From: Blautia hansenii
Lineage (GTDB): Bacteria > Bacillota > Clostridia > Lachnospirales > Lachnospiraceae
Direction of reading: 5' to 3'
Assembly (NCBI RefSeq): GCF_013304445.1
Contig: NZ_JAAITA010000001.1
Coordinates: forward strand, 248,001-312,000
Length of the DNA stretch: 64,000 nucleotides
Shown piece after piece: positions 9,403 to 17,349 of the stretch. Each line of letters starts with the position of its first letter. The first letter of the stretch is position 1. The translations under genes were made by a program, and so were the position numbers. The notes under the pieces are model-generated. The model saw only the letters and a list, made by a program, of their open reading frames with translations, ran no database searches and was not told the origin of the DNA.

Positions 9403-10038
9403 TTAGGGTTCGGTCTGTTCTGCCAGAATCCGCAGTACCATGTGCGCCTCATGGGCGGCGCAGCACATGACCCGGGAGGAGACAAGCCCCAGCCCGCTGC
9501 CTGTGTCGCTGCTTTCGTCTCCGCAGAGATAGAAACGGGAAGTAATCCGGCGGGTCCGGACGGAGTTGGCGCTGGAAATTCCGGCCATTCCGGAAGCTGC
9601 CACCAGAAATTTTTCCGGCATGGTTTCCAGTACGCGGTTGACCAGCATGGCCTTATTTTCCGCCCGGTCAAAGGCTTCACAGATTATCTGGGCGTTTTGC
9701 AGCAATTGTGGGGTATTTTCTTCGGTCATGGTCTCTGTATGCAGTTCTAAAGAAAGATAAGGCGCAATTTCCCGGAGATTTTCCGCAAGGGCTTCTGTTT
9801 TGTACATGCCTATCTGATGGGCCTTGTACTGCTGGCGGTGGAGATTGGTGATATCCACCCGGTCAAAATCGATGAGAATCAGTCTGCCGATTCCGGCTCT
9901 TGCAAGACAGAGGGAAATGTTAGAGCCCAGTCCCCCCAGTCCGCATACGGCCACAGAAGCAGAAGCAAATTTTTGCTGCAAGGTTTGGCCGTGGCGTTCT
10001 TCCAGGGCCTTTATCCATTCTTCTTTTGTGGGTATCAT
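9403..10038 (-). CDS. thiF: Sulfur-carrier adenylyltransferase ThiF (family 2)
   Basis: 211-residue E1-like enzyme that adenylates the C-terminus of ThiS. The nucleotide-binding loop is GLGGLGS at 33-39, followed by DFDRVDITNLHRQQY, the ThiF/MoeB signature. It is the short form common in clostridia and lacks the zinc CxxC pairs of long ThiF/MoeB. Its ATG shares one base with the thiS stop (TGATG), so the two are translationally coupled. Confidence 0.92.
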   Translation of the reverse strand: MIPTKEEWIKALEERHGQTLQQKFASASVAVCGLGGLGSNISLCLARAGIGRLILIDFDRVDITNLHRQQYKAHQIGMYKTEALAENLREIAPYLSLELHTETMTEENTPQLLQNAQIICEAFDRAENKAMLVNRVLETMPEKFLVAASGMAGISSANSVRTRRITSRFYLCGDESSDTGSGLGLVSSRVMCCAAHEAHMVLRILAEQTEP

Positions 10039-10232
10039 CAGCCGCCTCCTACAAAGCTGACAATTTCCAGCACATCGCCGTCTGTCAGCGTGATTTCATT
10101 GTATTTTGCTTTGGGAACAATGTGGCCATTGCGTTCCACTGCAATGCGCAGGGGATTGTAATTGGACATTTCCAGATATTCGGACAGCGTTTTGCCGTCC
10201 ATAGGCAGGGAAGTTCCGTTGATTATTACCAT
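10038..10232 (-). CDS. thiS: Sulfur carrier protein ThiS
   Basis: 64-residue beta-grasp protein ending in the required Gly-Gly (VGGG), which becomes the thiocarboxylate sulfur donor for ThiG. The conserved [11 protein letters not shown] segment lies near 26-36. A GGAGGTG site precedes the ATG. It is the first gene behind the TPP riboswitch and so the direct target of thiamine control. Confidence 0.95.
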   Translation of the reverse strand: MVIINGTSLPMDGKTLSEYLEMSNYNPLRIAVERNGHIVPKAKYNEITLTDGDVLEIVSFVGGG

Positions 10233-10287
10233 TTTTCACCTCCATCTGGGAGCCTGGCTTGTGGAGAATTGTATATCCGTTTTTAGG

Positions 10288-10330
10288 AAAACAAAAAGCG
10301 GAAAGCTACCAAGTTCGGTAACTTCCCGCT
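10288..10330 (-). terminator. Riboswitch-controlled terminator before thiS
   Basis: On the minus strand AGCGGGAAGTTACC, a short loop, then GGTAGCTTTCCGCT is followed by TTTTTGTTTT. It lies between the TPP aptamer and thiS, so it is the expression platform: premature termination when TPP is bound. Confidence 0.85.
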
Positions 10331-10360
10331 GCATATTTTCACATATGTGGTTCTCAGGCG

Positions 10361-10438
10361 TCCCTACGTTGGCATTATCCAAATCAGGTTATCGGTCGAA
10401 GGTCATACCTTCCTCTCAGCCTGTCATACAAGCTCCCG
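10361..10438 (-). promoter_or_regulatory. TPP riboswitch (THI element)
   Basis: Read on the minus strand it contains the conserved blocks in order: GGGAGC at the 5' stem, GGCTGAGAGG in the pyrimidine-sensing arm, then ACCTGATTTGGATAATGCCA and the closing GTAGGGA. These match the class consensus closely. It controls thiSFGH-tenI through the terminator at 10288-10330. Recognition is by the conserved bases, not by computed folding. Confidence 0.95.
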
Positions 10439-10456
10439 TCTGTTTTTATTTCGTTC

Positions 10457-10485
10457 ATTATACAACAGGACTGGTAAAATTGCAA
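10457..10485 (-). promoter_or_regulatory. Promoter of the thi operon
   Basis: Minus strand: TTGCAA (10485-10480), 17-base spacer, TATAAT (10462-10457). The start point falls just before the TPP aptamer, as required. Confidence 0.75.
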
Positions 10486-10554
10486 AGGTTTTCTGTGGAT
10501 TTTTGACTGGAATACGTCAATACGTTAAAAAATAAAAAAAGACAGGGGAATGAC

Positions 10555-10583
10555 TTGAAAAGCAAGACACATTTTCGTATAAT
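10555..10583 (+). promoter_or_regulatory. Promoter of lysA
   Basis: TTGAAA, 17-base spacer, perfect TATAAT. It leaves a leader of about 47 bases before lysA. No lysine riboswitch blocks are seen in this leader. The 404-base gap 10233-10636 is otherwise filled by the thi riboswitch, its terminator and the two back-to-back promoters. Confidence 0.7.
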
Positions 10584-10636
10584 GAGGTTCGTCAGATAAA
10601 AACAGAAAAGCAGAAATCCATTAAGGGAGAATATAT

Positions 10637-11914
10637 ATGGAAAAAAAGACATTTGTGACAAAGGAAAAGCTGGAAGAAATTGTAAAGGAATACCCGACCC
10701 CTTTTCATTTATATGATGAAAGAGGTATCCGGGAAAATGCGCAGGCCATGAAGGAGGCTTTTGCATGGAACAAAGGGTTTAAAGAATATTTTGCGGTAAA
10801 GGCAACACCAAATCCCTTCCTGATTGAGATTTTAAGAGAGTACGGCTTTGGCTGTGACTGTTCTTCTTATACAGAGCTGATGCTCTCCAAAGCCATGGGT
10901 TGTGTGGGAGAGGACATTATGTTTTCCTCTAATGACACTCCGGCGGAGGAATTTCAGTATGCCAACGAACTGGGCGCTACCATTAATTTAGATGACATTA
11001 CCCACATTGCGTACCTGGAAGAAGCCATTGGTACACTGCCGAAGCGTATGAGCTGCCGCTATAATCCGGGCGGAGTTTTTGAGGTTTGCAACGGAATCAT
11101 GGACAATCCGGGAGAGGCCAAGTACGGCATGACGGAAGCGCAGATTTTTGAGGCTTTCCGGATTCTGAAAAGCAAGGGAGTGGAAGAATTTGGTATTCAT
11201 GCTTTCCTGGCCAGCAACACAGTGACAAATGAATACTATCCGATGTTGGCAAAGCGCCTCTTTGAACTGGCGGTGCGTCTGGAAAAAGAAACCGGGGCAA
11301 AGATCTGCTTCATTAATCTGTCCGGCGGTGTGGGCATTCCCTACAGACCGGAAGAAACACCTAACGATATCCGTGTGATTGGAGAAGGGGTGCGCAGAGT
11401 TTATGAAGAAGTGCTCACTCCGGCAGGCATGGGAGATGTGGCTATCTACACCGAGCTGGGGCGCTTTATGATGGGGCCTTACGGCTGTCTGGTGACAAAG
11501 GCCATTCACGAGAAACATACCCACAAGGAGTATATTGGAGTGGACGCCTGTGCGGTAAACCTTATGCGCCCGGCTATGTATGGGGCTTATCACCATATTA
11601 CCGTTATGGGGAAAGAGCATGAGCCGTGTAATTACAAATACGATGTGACAGGTTCCCTGTGTGAAAACAATGATAAGTTTGCAGTGGACAGAATGCTTCC
11701 GAAAATTGACAAAGGAGATTTGCTGGTGATTCACGACACTGGTGCCCACGGCTTTGCCATGGGATATAATTACAATGGAAAGCTGAAATCTGCGGAAATT
11801 CTGCTGAAAACGGACGGAAGCACCCAGTTAATCCGCAGGGCAGAGACACCGAAGGATTATTTTGCAACCTTTGACTGCTTTGATTTTTATAAGAAGCTGG
11901 ACTGCAATCAGTAG
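10637..11914 (+). CDS. lysA: Diaminopimelate decarboxylase
   Basis: 425-residue fold-type III PLP enzyme converting meso-diaminopimelate to lysine. The PLP lysine is K55 in YFAVKATPNP. A glycine-rich phosphate loop (LSGGVGIP) lies near 230. An AAGGGAG site is upstream of the ATG. It is monocistronic, with tRNA-Leu following. Related decarboxylases (carboxynorspermidine, siderophore) share the fold, but the length and N-terminus fit LysA. Confidence 0.88.
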   Translation: MEKKTFVTKEKLEEIVKEYPTPFHLYDERGIRENAQAMKEAFAWNKGFKEYFAVKATPNPFLIEILREYGFGCDCSSYTELMLSKAMGCVGEDIMFSSNDTPAEEFQYANELGATINLDDITHIAYLEEAIGTLPKRMSCRYNPGGVFEVCNGIMDNPGEAKYGMTEAQIFEAFRILKSKGVEEFGIHAFLASNTVTNEYYPMLAKRLFELAVRLEKETGAKICFINLSGGVGIPYRPEETPNDIRVIGEGVRRVYEEVLTPAGMGDVAIYTELGRFMMGPYGCLVTKAIHEKHTHKEYIGVDACAVNLMRPAMYGAYHHITVMGKEHEPCNYKYDVTGSLCENNDKFAVDRMLPKIDKGDLLVIHDTGAHGFAMGYNYNGKLKSAEILLKTDGSTQLIRRAETPKDYFATFDCFDFYKKLDCNQ

Positions 11915-11950
11915 AATTGGATTAAATGAATTTAAAATTCAAAAAAATGC

Positions 11951-11979
11951 TTGCAATTTGGAAAGAGTTATGCTAAGAT
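11951..11979 (+). promoter_or_regulatory. Promoter of tRNA-Leu
   Basis: TTGCAA, 17-base spacer, TAAGAT, ending 22 bases before the mature tRNA. Confidence 0.65.
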
Positions 11980-12001
11980 ATCTATTGTTCCGTTAGGAAA
12001 T

Positions 12002-12084
12002 GCCGGCGTGTCGGAATGGCAGACGAGGCAGACTCAAAATCTGTTGTGGGCAACCACGTATGGGTTCAAGTCCCATTGCCGGCA
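12002..12084 (+). tRNA. tRNA-Leu (anticodon CAA)
   Basis: A class II tRNA of 83 bases. The acceptor GCCGGCG pairs with TGCCGGC, the discriminator is A, and the anticodon loop CTCAAAA gives CAA (reads UUG). The long variable arm is TGTGGGCAACCACG and the T-arm is GGGTTCAAGTCCC. CCA is not encoded. Confidence 0.93.
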
Positions 12085-12099
12085 GTTTTATGAATGAAG

Positions 12100-12160
12100 G
12101 AAAATAGAAAGAGGCTGAAATCCGCTAAAATCAAGGGGTTCAGTCTCTTTCTGTTTTCTG
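12100..12160 (+). terminator. Terminator after tRNA-Leu
   Basis: A 20-bp stem (12100-12119 with 12139-12158, containing GU pairs) around a 19-base loop, with a T-rich right arm and further T-rich sequence. Confidence 0.75.
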
Positions 12161-12179
12161 CTATTTTTTCTGACAGATA

Positions 12180-12208
12180 TTGACAAAAAAAACAGTGGGT
12201 GGTAGTAT
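12180..12208 (+). promoter_or_regulatory. Promoter of the microprotein/P1B-ATPase operon
   Basis: Perfect TTGACA, 17-base spacer, TAGTAT. The leader of about 75 bases contains an imperfect inverted repeat (AATCAAAGG near 12216 and CCCTTGATT near 12246) that could be a regulator site. Confidence 0.65.
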
Positions 12209-12288
12209 TTTGAAATCAAAGGTTGGCTTATGCAACTATCAAAGACCCTTGATTAGAAAATATGTAAAATGGAAAAGGAGTGGAAAAA

Positions 12289-12369
12289 ATGAAGAAGCAC
12301 AGGTTTTGGGCATGGGCGATGCTTTTCTGCCTTGGAATGACATTTTACACAGGTTACAAGCACAAATAA
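12289..12369 (+). CDS. 26-residue single-helix microprotein upstream of the metal ATPase
   Basis: A short frame, ATG to TAA, with AAGGAG at the right distance. The peptide starts Met-Lys-Lys-His-Arg, then has a hydrophobic stretch (FWAWAMLFCLGMTFYTGY) and ends in a basic tail, so it looks like a one-helix membrane peptide with one cysteine. It is followed 18 bases later by the next gene and has the same promoter. Function unknown; it could be a small subunit or regulator of the P-type ATPase downstream. Good Shine-Dalgarno placement and operon position support it; no homology could be tested. Confidence 0.6.
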   Translation: MKKHRFWAWAMLFCLGMTFYTGYKHK

Positions 12370-12387
12370 ATACAGGAGGATTTGAAG

Positions 12388-12711
12388 ATGATAAGTACAG
12401 AATTAATGAAGAAAGCGGCACTTTTTGCAGGCGGAGTTTTATTTGGAACAGCAGGAGTTAAGATTCTGGGAAGTAAGGACGCGAAAAAAGCTTATGTGCA
12501 GGCTACTGCAGCCGTATTAAGAGCAAAAGACTGTGTTATGGATGCGGTGACAACGGTACAGGAAAACGCAGAAGATGTTCTGGCGGAAGCAAATGAAATC
12601 AATGCACAGCGCTATGCAGAAGAAGCATGCGCCCAGGAAGACGGTGCGGAAGAAGCTGAAGAAGTAAAAGAAGAGGCTGAAAAAGAACAGGAAGATGCCA
12701 AATGCGAATAA
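12388..12711 (+). CDS. Small membrane-anchored acidic protein (DUF6110-like)
   Basis: 107 residues. One N-terminal hydrophobic segment (AALFAGGVLFGTAGVKIL) is followed by an Ala-rich helical region and a very acidic tail made mostly of Glu and Ala from about residue 75. The layout resembles proteins I recall as DUF6110, found next to P-type ATPases in Lachnospiraceae; the name is from memory. The ATG at 12388 has AGGAGG seven bases upstream, better than the in-frame TTG at 12382. It overlaps the ATPase gene by 10 bases, so the two are coupled. A chaperone or accessory role in metal transport is inferred from context. Confidence 0.7.
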   Translation: MISTELMKKAALFAGGVLFGTAGVKILGSKDAKKAYVQATAAVLRAKDCVMDAVTTVQENAEDVLAEANEINAQRYAEEACAQEDGAEEAEEVKEEAEKEQEDAKCE

Positions 12712-14789
12712 AGATTCAGCATGAAATCAGAGGTCGTATTCGTTTTGCCACGCCGAAGAAGAGTCTGACCGTGGAAGAAGCGGATATGCTGCAGTACTAT
12801 TTGGGCACACTTGAAAATGTGGTTTCTGCAAAGGTGTATGAAAGAACCGGCCATGCAGTGGTTTGCTACAGCGGCAGCAGGAAGGAAGTTATCAAAGGTC
12901 TGACAGCGTTTTCTTTTGAGAACCGGGAGCTTCAGGAACTGGTTCCGGAGAACACGGGACGGGAATTGATGAATGTTTATAAGGAAAAGCTTATTGCAAA
13001 GCTTGCCGTGCACTATCTCTGCAAGCTGTTTCTTCCGGCACCGCTGGCTGCTGCAAAGGCAGCGGTGCAGTCTCTGCATTTTATGAAAGAAGGCCTTCAA
13101 TGTCTGAAACGGAGAAAGCTGGAAGTGCCGGTACTGGATGCCGCAGCCATCGGAGTTTCTCTGCTCAGAGGAGATATCAGTACAGCAGGTTCTGTTATGC
13201 TGCTTTTGAGTGTAGGAGAAATTCTGGAAGAGTGGACGCATAAAAAATCTGTGGCAGACCTTGCCAGAAGTATGTCTCTGCAGGTTGAAAAAGTATGGGT
13301 AAAACAGGGAGAGGCAGAAATCCTTATGGACGCAGGTGAGGTAAAAGAGCATGACGTTATCTGTGTGCATATGGGGAATATGATTCCGCTGGACGGAATT
13401 GTAGTAGGCGGAGAGGCTATGGTGAATCAGGCGTCCCTTACAGGAGAAGGTATTCCAGTGAAAAAGGAAGAAGGCGCTTATGTTTATGCCGGAACCGCAG
13501 TGGAAGAAGGTGAACTGCTGATTCAGGTGAAAGCGTCTGCCGGCAGTACCCGGTATGAAAAGATTGTTTCCATGATTGAAGAATCAGAAAAACTGAAATC
13601 TTCCTTGGAGGGAAAAGCAGCTCATGTGGCAGACAGACTGGTGCCGCTGAGTTTTCTGGGAACGATGGCAACTTATGCCCTTACCCGGAATGTAACCAAG
13701 GCTCTGTCTATTCTGATGGTGGATTTTTCCTGTGCATTAAAGCTCTCTATGCCTATTGCAGTTCTGTCTGCCATGAGAGAATGTCAGGATTACCAGATTA
13801 CTGTGAAGGGAGGAAAATTCCTGGAGGCGGTAGCGGAAGCGGAAACAGTAGTTTTCGATAAAACAGGAACTTTTACCAAGGCAGAACCTACGGTTGCAGA
13901 GGTGATTCCTTTCGGAGGAAGAAGCCGGGATGAAATGCTTCGTCTGGCAGCCTGCCTGGAAGAACATTTCCCTCATTCCATTGCCAATGCAGTAGTAGCT
14001 CAGGCCCAGAAGGAGGGCCTTGCTCATGAAGAAATGCACACAAAGGTGGACTATGTAGTGGCCCACGGCATTTCCTCGAAGGTGAACGAGCAGCAGGTTT
14101 TAATCGGAAGCCATCATTTTATCTTTGAAGATGAAAAATGCAGAATCCCCGAAGGGGAAGAGGAAAATTTCCGGAACCTTCCTATAGGATATTCTCTTTT
14201 GTATCTGGCAATTTCCGGTGAACTGGCGGCAGTGCTGTGCATTGAAGATCCGTTAAGGGAAGAGGCCAGAGAGATTGTAGCAGCTTTAAAGGAAACGGGA
14301 ATCCGAAAAGTCGTAATGATGACCGGAGACAGCGCGGGCACGGCTGCGGCCATTGCCAAAAAGACAGGTGTGGATGCCTTCTATGCAGAGGTTCTGCCGG
14401 AAGATAAGGCTTCTTTTGTAGAGCAGGAAAAAGCAGAGGGACGCAAGGTGATTATGGTAGGAGACGGTATCAACGATTCTCCGGCCCTGTCGGCAGCCAA
14501 CGCAGGGATTGCCGTCAGCGGAGGCGCACAGCTTGCCAGAGAAATTGCAGATATTACAATTTCAGGAGAAGATTTGTACCAGCTGGTAACGCTGAAAAGA
14601 ATCAGCAACGGTCTGATGAAACGGATTCATAGAAATTACCGTTTTGTTATCGGATTTAATATGGGGCTGATTGCCCTGGGACTTGGCGGAGTTCTTGCAC
14701 CAGGGACTTCTGCGCTTTTGCACAATCTTTCTACCTTGGGGATTTCTCTGGAAAGTATGACAAATACGTTAGATAAGAAAAGAGAATAG
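12702..14789 (+). CDS. Heavy-metal P1B-type ATPase with atypical membrane metal site
   Basis: 695-residue membrane pump. An N-terminal ferredoxin-like HMA-type domain (HEIRGRIRFA...) lacks CxxC. The actuator has SLTGEG near 247, the phosphorylation site is D386 in DKTGT, and MTGDS and GDGINDSPAL follow in the ATP domain. The membrane metal motif usually reading CPC is here S343-C344-A345 in FSCALKLSMP, and the usual SxHP motif is HFPHS. These mark a separate P1B subgroup; the ion (iron, manganese, zinc or nickel) cannot be told. Third gene of a three-gene operon, ending at a terminator. Confidence 0.88.
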   Translation: MRIKIQHEIRGRIRFATPKKSLTVEEADMLQYYLGTLENVVSAKVYERTGHAVVCYSGSRKEVIKGLTAFSFENRELQELVPENTGRELMNVYKEKLIAKLAVHYLCKLFLPAPLAAAKAAVQSLHFMKEGLQCLKRRKLEVPVLDAAAIGVSLLRGDISTAGSVMLLLSVGEILEEWTHKKSVADLARSMSLQVEKVWVKQGEAEILMDAGEVKEHDVICVHMGNMIPLDGIVVGGEAMVNQASLTGEGIPVKKEEGAYVYAGTAVEEGELLIQVKASAGSTRYEKIVSMIEESEKLKSSLEGKAAHVADRLVPLSFLGTMATYALTRNVTKALSILMVDFSCALKLSMPIAVLSAMRECQDYQITVKGGKFLEAVAEAETVVFDKTGTFTKAEPTVAEVIPFGGRSRDEMLRLAACLEEHFPHSIANAVVAQAQKEGLAHEEMHTKVDYVVAHGISSKVNEQQVLIGSHHFIFEDEKCRIPEGEEENFRNLPIGYSLLYLAISGELAAVLCIEDPLREEAREIVAALKETGIRKVVMMTGDSAGTAAAIAKKTGVDAFYAEVLPEDKASFVEQEKAEGRKVIMVGDGINDSPALSAANAGIAVSGGAQLAREIADITISGEDLYQLVTLKRISNGLMKRIHRNYRFVIGFNMGLIALGLGGVLAPGTSALLHNLSTLGISLESMTNTLDKKRE

Positions 14790-14800
14790 TTTTTATAGAC

Positions 14801-14836
14801 AAAGCGGCGCCAGATATGAGGTCTGGTGTCGTTTTG
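14801..14836 (+). terminator. Terminator after the P1B ATPase gene
   Basis: A GC-rich stem (AGCGGCGCCAGA with TCTGGTGTCGTT, with GU pairs) ends in a T-rich run. Confidence 0.75.
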
Positions 14837-14871
14837 TTAAATTTATTTAACTTTTGTAATGCCCGGATTCG

Positions 14872-14880
14872 TGATAAAAT
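14872..14880 (+). promoter_or_regulatory. Probable extended -10 promoter of the patatin-ppx-ppk operon
   Basis: TG-A-TAAAAT matches an extended -10 box. No good -35 is present at 17 bases (TTGTAA occurs at 15). It lies 30 bases before the patatin gene. Confidence 0.4.
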
Positions 14881-14910
14881 AGAAATATGTGAACAGAAAG
14901 AAGGGAAAAT

Positions 14911-15768
14911 ATGACAGCAAAGTGTAAGGTTGGACTGGTTTTAGAAGGCGGCGGTATGCGAGGCGCATTTACAGCTGGAGTTTTGGATTATTTTCTGGAT
15001 AAAAACCTGTCTTTTCATACTTGTATCGGGGTGTCTGCAGGAGCCTGCCACGCCTGCAGCTTCCTGTCAAAGCAGAGGCGGCGGGGATTTGAAACCAATA
15101 CGGATTATTTGGAGGATGAGACTTACTGCAGTTTCAAAAATCTTATGAAAACAGGAGATTTGTTTGGTGTGGATATGTGTTACCGGAAAATTCCGGAAGA
15201 ATTGAATCCCTATGATTATCAGGCATTTTCCGAAAATCCTACAGAATTTTACGTCGTAGTAACCAACTGCAAAACAGGAGAAGCAGAGTATAAGAAAATT
15301 ACGGATATGCACAGAGGAATTCATTATGTGCGGGCTTCCAGCTCCCTGCCCCTGCTTTCACGGACGGTCTGGATTAAAAATACGCCGTATCTGGACGGGG
15401 GAATTGCAGATTCTATTCCTGTAAAACAATCAGAGAAGCTGGGAAACCATAAGCAGGTAGTGGTGCTGACCCGACAGAGAGGATACCGTAAAGAACCCAA
15501 TAAAGCCATGCCCGCAGCCTATCTGCGGTATCAAAGAGAGTTTCCCAAGCTGGTGGCGCGTATGAAAAACAGGCATCTGGACTACAATGCAGCCCTTGAT
15601 TATCTGTATGAGGAAGAAAAGAAGGGAAATGTTTTCCTTATTTGTCCGGAAAAACCTGTGGAAATCGGCAGAATTGAAAAAAATCGGGAAAAATTGGAGC
15701 GTCTGTACGAAGAAGGCTACATTGCAGCAGAAAAAATGGGCAGCGCATTGCTTGACTTTATGAAATAA
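14911..15768 (+). CDS. Patatin-like phospholipase
   Basis: 285-residue cytoplasmic serine lipase of the patatin family. The oxyanion loop is GGGMRG near residue 15, the nucleophile Ser42 is in GVSAGA, and the Asp of the Ser-Asp dyad is D162 in LDGGIADSIP. Such proteins hydrolyse phospholipids or acyl esters. It is the first gene of an apparent operon with ppx and ppk, 22 bases before ppx, an association that suggests a link to stress or stationary phase but gives no substrate. Confidence 0.88.
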   Translation: MTAKCKVGLVLEGGGMRGAFTAGVLDYFLDKNLSFHTCIGVSAGACHACSFLSKQRRRGFETNTDYLEDETYCSFKNLMKTGDLFGVDMCYRKIPEELNPYDYQAFSENPTEFYVVVTNCKTGEAEYKKITDMHRGIHYVRASSSLPLLSRTVWIKNTPYLDGGIADSIPVKQSEKLGNHKQVVVLTRQRGYRKEPNKAMPAAYLRYQREFPKLVARMKNRHLDYNAALDYLYEEEKKGNVFLICPEKPVEIGRIEKNREKLERLYEEGYIAAEKMGSALLDFMK

Positions 15769-15790
15769 CGGCAGAGGAAAGGAGAAATTT

Positions 15791-17335
15791 ATGGGAGTGA
15801 CAACATTTGCAGCAATAGATGTAGGTTCCTACAATGTCTGTATGGATATTTACGAAATATCCCCAAGAAACGGAATACGGTGTATTAATGAAGTGAGAAG
15901 CCGCCTGGAAATCGGCCGGGAAACTTATGGGGAAGGAAAAATCACCTTTGCAACAGCGAAAGAACTGTGCCGCATTCTGAAAGATTTTACAGAAATTATG
16001 AAGGAATATCAGGCAGAGGCGTACCGGGCCTGTGCTACCAGCACGCTCCAGGAAGCGAAAAATGTCTGGATTGTGATGGAGCAGGTATATCAGAAAACGG
16101 GTATACGGGTGGAAATACTCAGTAATTCAGAGCAGCGCTTTTACGGCTACAAGTCTGTGGCAGCCAAAGAGGCGTCTTTTGCGAAGATGATTCAGAAAGG
16201 AACCGCTGTCATGGAAGTGGGCGGAGGAAATGTACAGATTTCTCTTTTTGACAAAGATATGCTGGTCACCACCCAGAATTTTAAGATGGGAAGTTTAAGA
16301 ATTAAAGAACTTTTGCTGCCGTTGGAAAAAGAAGCTGCTCATTATGAACGTTTGGTGGAAGAACTGGTACATAACCAGATTCTGGGGTTTAAAAAACTGC
16401 ATTTAAAGGACCGCAGGGCAGACCATATTATTCTTATGGGCAATACGTTTATGGAACGTCTTTTTGAAAGAAAGACCACCATGACAGAAAGCAGAACCAT
16501 CAGTTATGAAACTTTTATGGAGGAATATGCATGGGTTATGGCACATTCCGCAGAAGAGGTTTCCGTGAAGCTGGGGGTTTCTCTGGAATATGCAGAGATT
16601 ATGGTGCCGGCCATGATTATTTACCGCGTATTTATCGAAGAACTGGGTGGACAGACCATGTGGCTGCCGGGAACACATTTGAATGACGGTGTGGCTTATG
16701 ATTACGCAGAGCGGCATAAGCTGATTAAGAGTAAGCACAATTTTGAAAATGATATTCTGGTGTCTGCCAAAAACATTGCGAAGCGGTATATGAGCGGAAA
16801 GAACCACACGCAGGCGGTAGCCAAGAATGCCCTGGCGATTTTCGACAGTATGAAAAAAGTGCACGGTATGGGAGCCAGAGAGCGGCTTTTGCTGCAGATA
16901 GCCATTTTACTTCATGACTGCGGCAATTATATCAGTCTGAGCAATGCGTCGGAATGTGCCTATGAAATCATCATGTCCACGGAAATTATCGGATTGTCCC
17001 ACAGGGAACGGGAAATGATTGCCAATGTGGTGAAATTTATTAAAAAGCCGTTTCAGTATTATGGAAGCGCAGATTCTAAGTCGGAAATTGACCGGAGGAG
17101 CTATATGACAGCCGCAAAACTGACCGCGATTATCCGGGTGGCTAATGTGCTGGACAGAAGTCACAGGCAGAAAATTGAGGAAATTAAGGCAGCGGTAAAA
17201 GACCAGGAGCTGCTGCTTACGGTGACGGCCAGAGAAGACCTTGCTCTGGAGAAAGGGCTTTTGCCGGAACAGGCGGACTTTTTTGAAGAGATTTTCAGTA
17301 TCCGTCCTGTGCTGAAAGTCAGAAAACGGAAATAA
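15791..17335 (+). CDS. ppx: Exopolyphosphatase/pppGpp phosphohydrolase (Ppx/GppA family)
   Basis: 514-residue enzyme with the ASKHA-fold Ppx/GppA domain (AAIDVGSYNVCMDI at the start; VMEVGGGNVQISLF near 140) and a C-terminal HD-like domain, with H375-D376 in LLHDCGNY. The family releases phosphate from polyphosphate or pppGpp. Its place 14 bases before ppk supports polyphosphate turnover. The Ser-Asn-Val/Tyr-Asn-Val replacement after DVGS differs from the DxGSNS of classical Ppx, a common clostridial variant. Confidence 0.88.
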   Translation: MGVTTFAAIDVGSYNVCMDIYEISPRNGIRCINEVRSRLEIGRETYGEGKITFATAKELCRILKDFTEIMKEYQAEAYRACATSTLQEAKNVWIVMEQVYQKTGIRVEILSNSEQRFYGYKSVAAKEASFAKMIQKGTAVMEVGGGNVQISLFDKDMLVTTQNFKMGSLRIKELLLPLEKEAAHYERLVEELVHNQILGFKKLHLKDRRADHIILMGNTFMERLFERKTTMTESRTISYETFMEEYAWVMAHSAEEVSVKLGVSLEYAEIMVPAMIIYRVFIEELGGQTMWLPGTHLNDGVAYDYAERHKLIKSKHNFENDILVSAKNIAKRYMSGKNHTQAVAKNALAIFDSMKKVHGMGARERLLLQIAILLHDCGNYISLSNASECAYEIIMSTEIIGLSHREREMIANVVKFIKKPFQYYGSADSKSEIDRRSYMTAAKLTAIIRVANVLDRSHRQKIEEIKAAVKDQELLLTVTAREDLALEKGLLPEQADFFEEIFSIRPVLKVRKRK

Positions 17336-17349
17336 GGAGGAGTAAGAGT

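Noticed and set aside
10584-10636. Lysine riboswitch in the lysA leader
   Set aside because: The leader is only about 50 bases, far shorter than the L-box, and the known blocks are absent.
11925-11945. Palindrome TGAATTTAAAATTCA after lysA as a terminator
   Set aside because: The stem is all AT apart from two pairs and is followed by A, not T, on the coding strand.
12180-12461. 93-codon plus-strand frame before the P1B operon
   Set aside because: It begins in the promoter and overlaps two better frames that each have ribosome sites.
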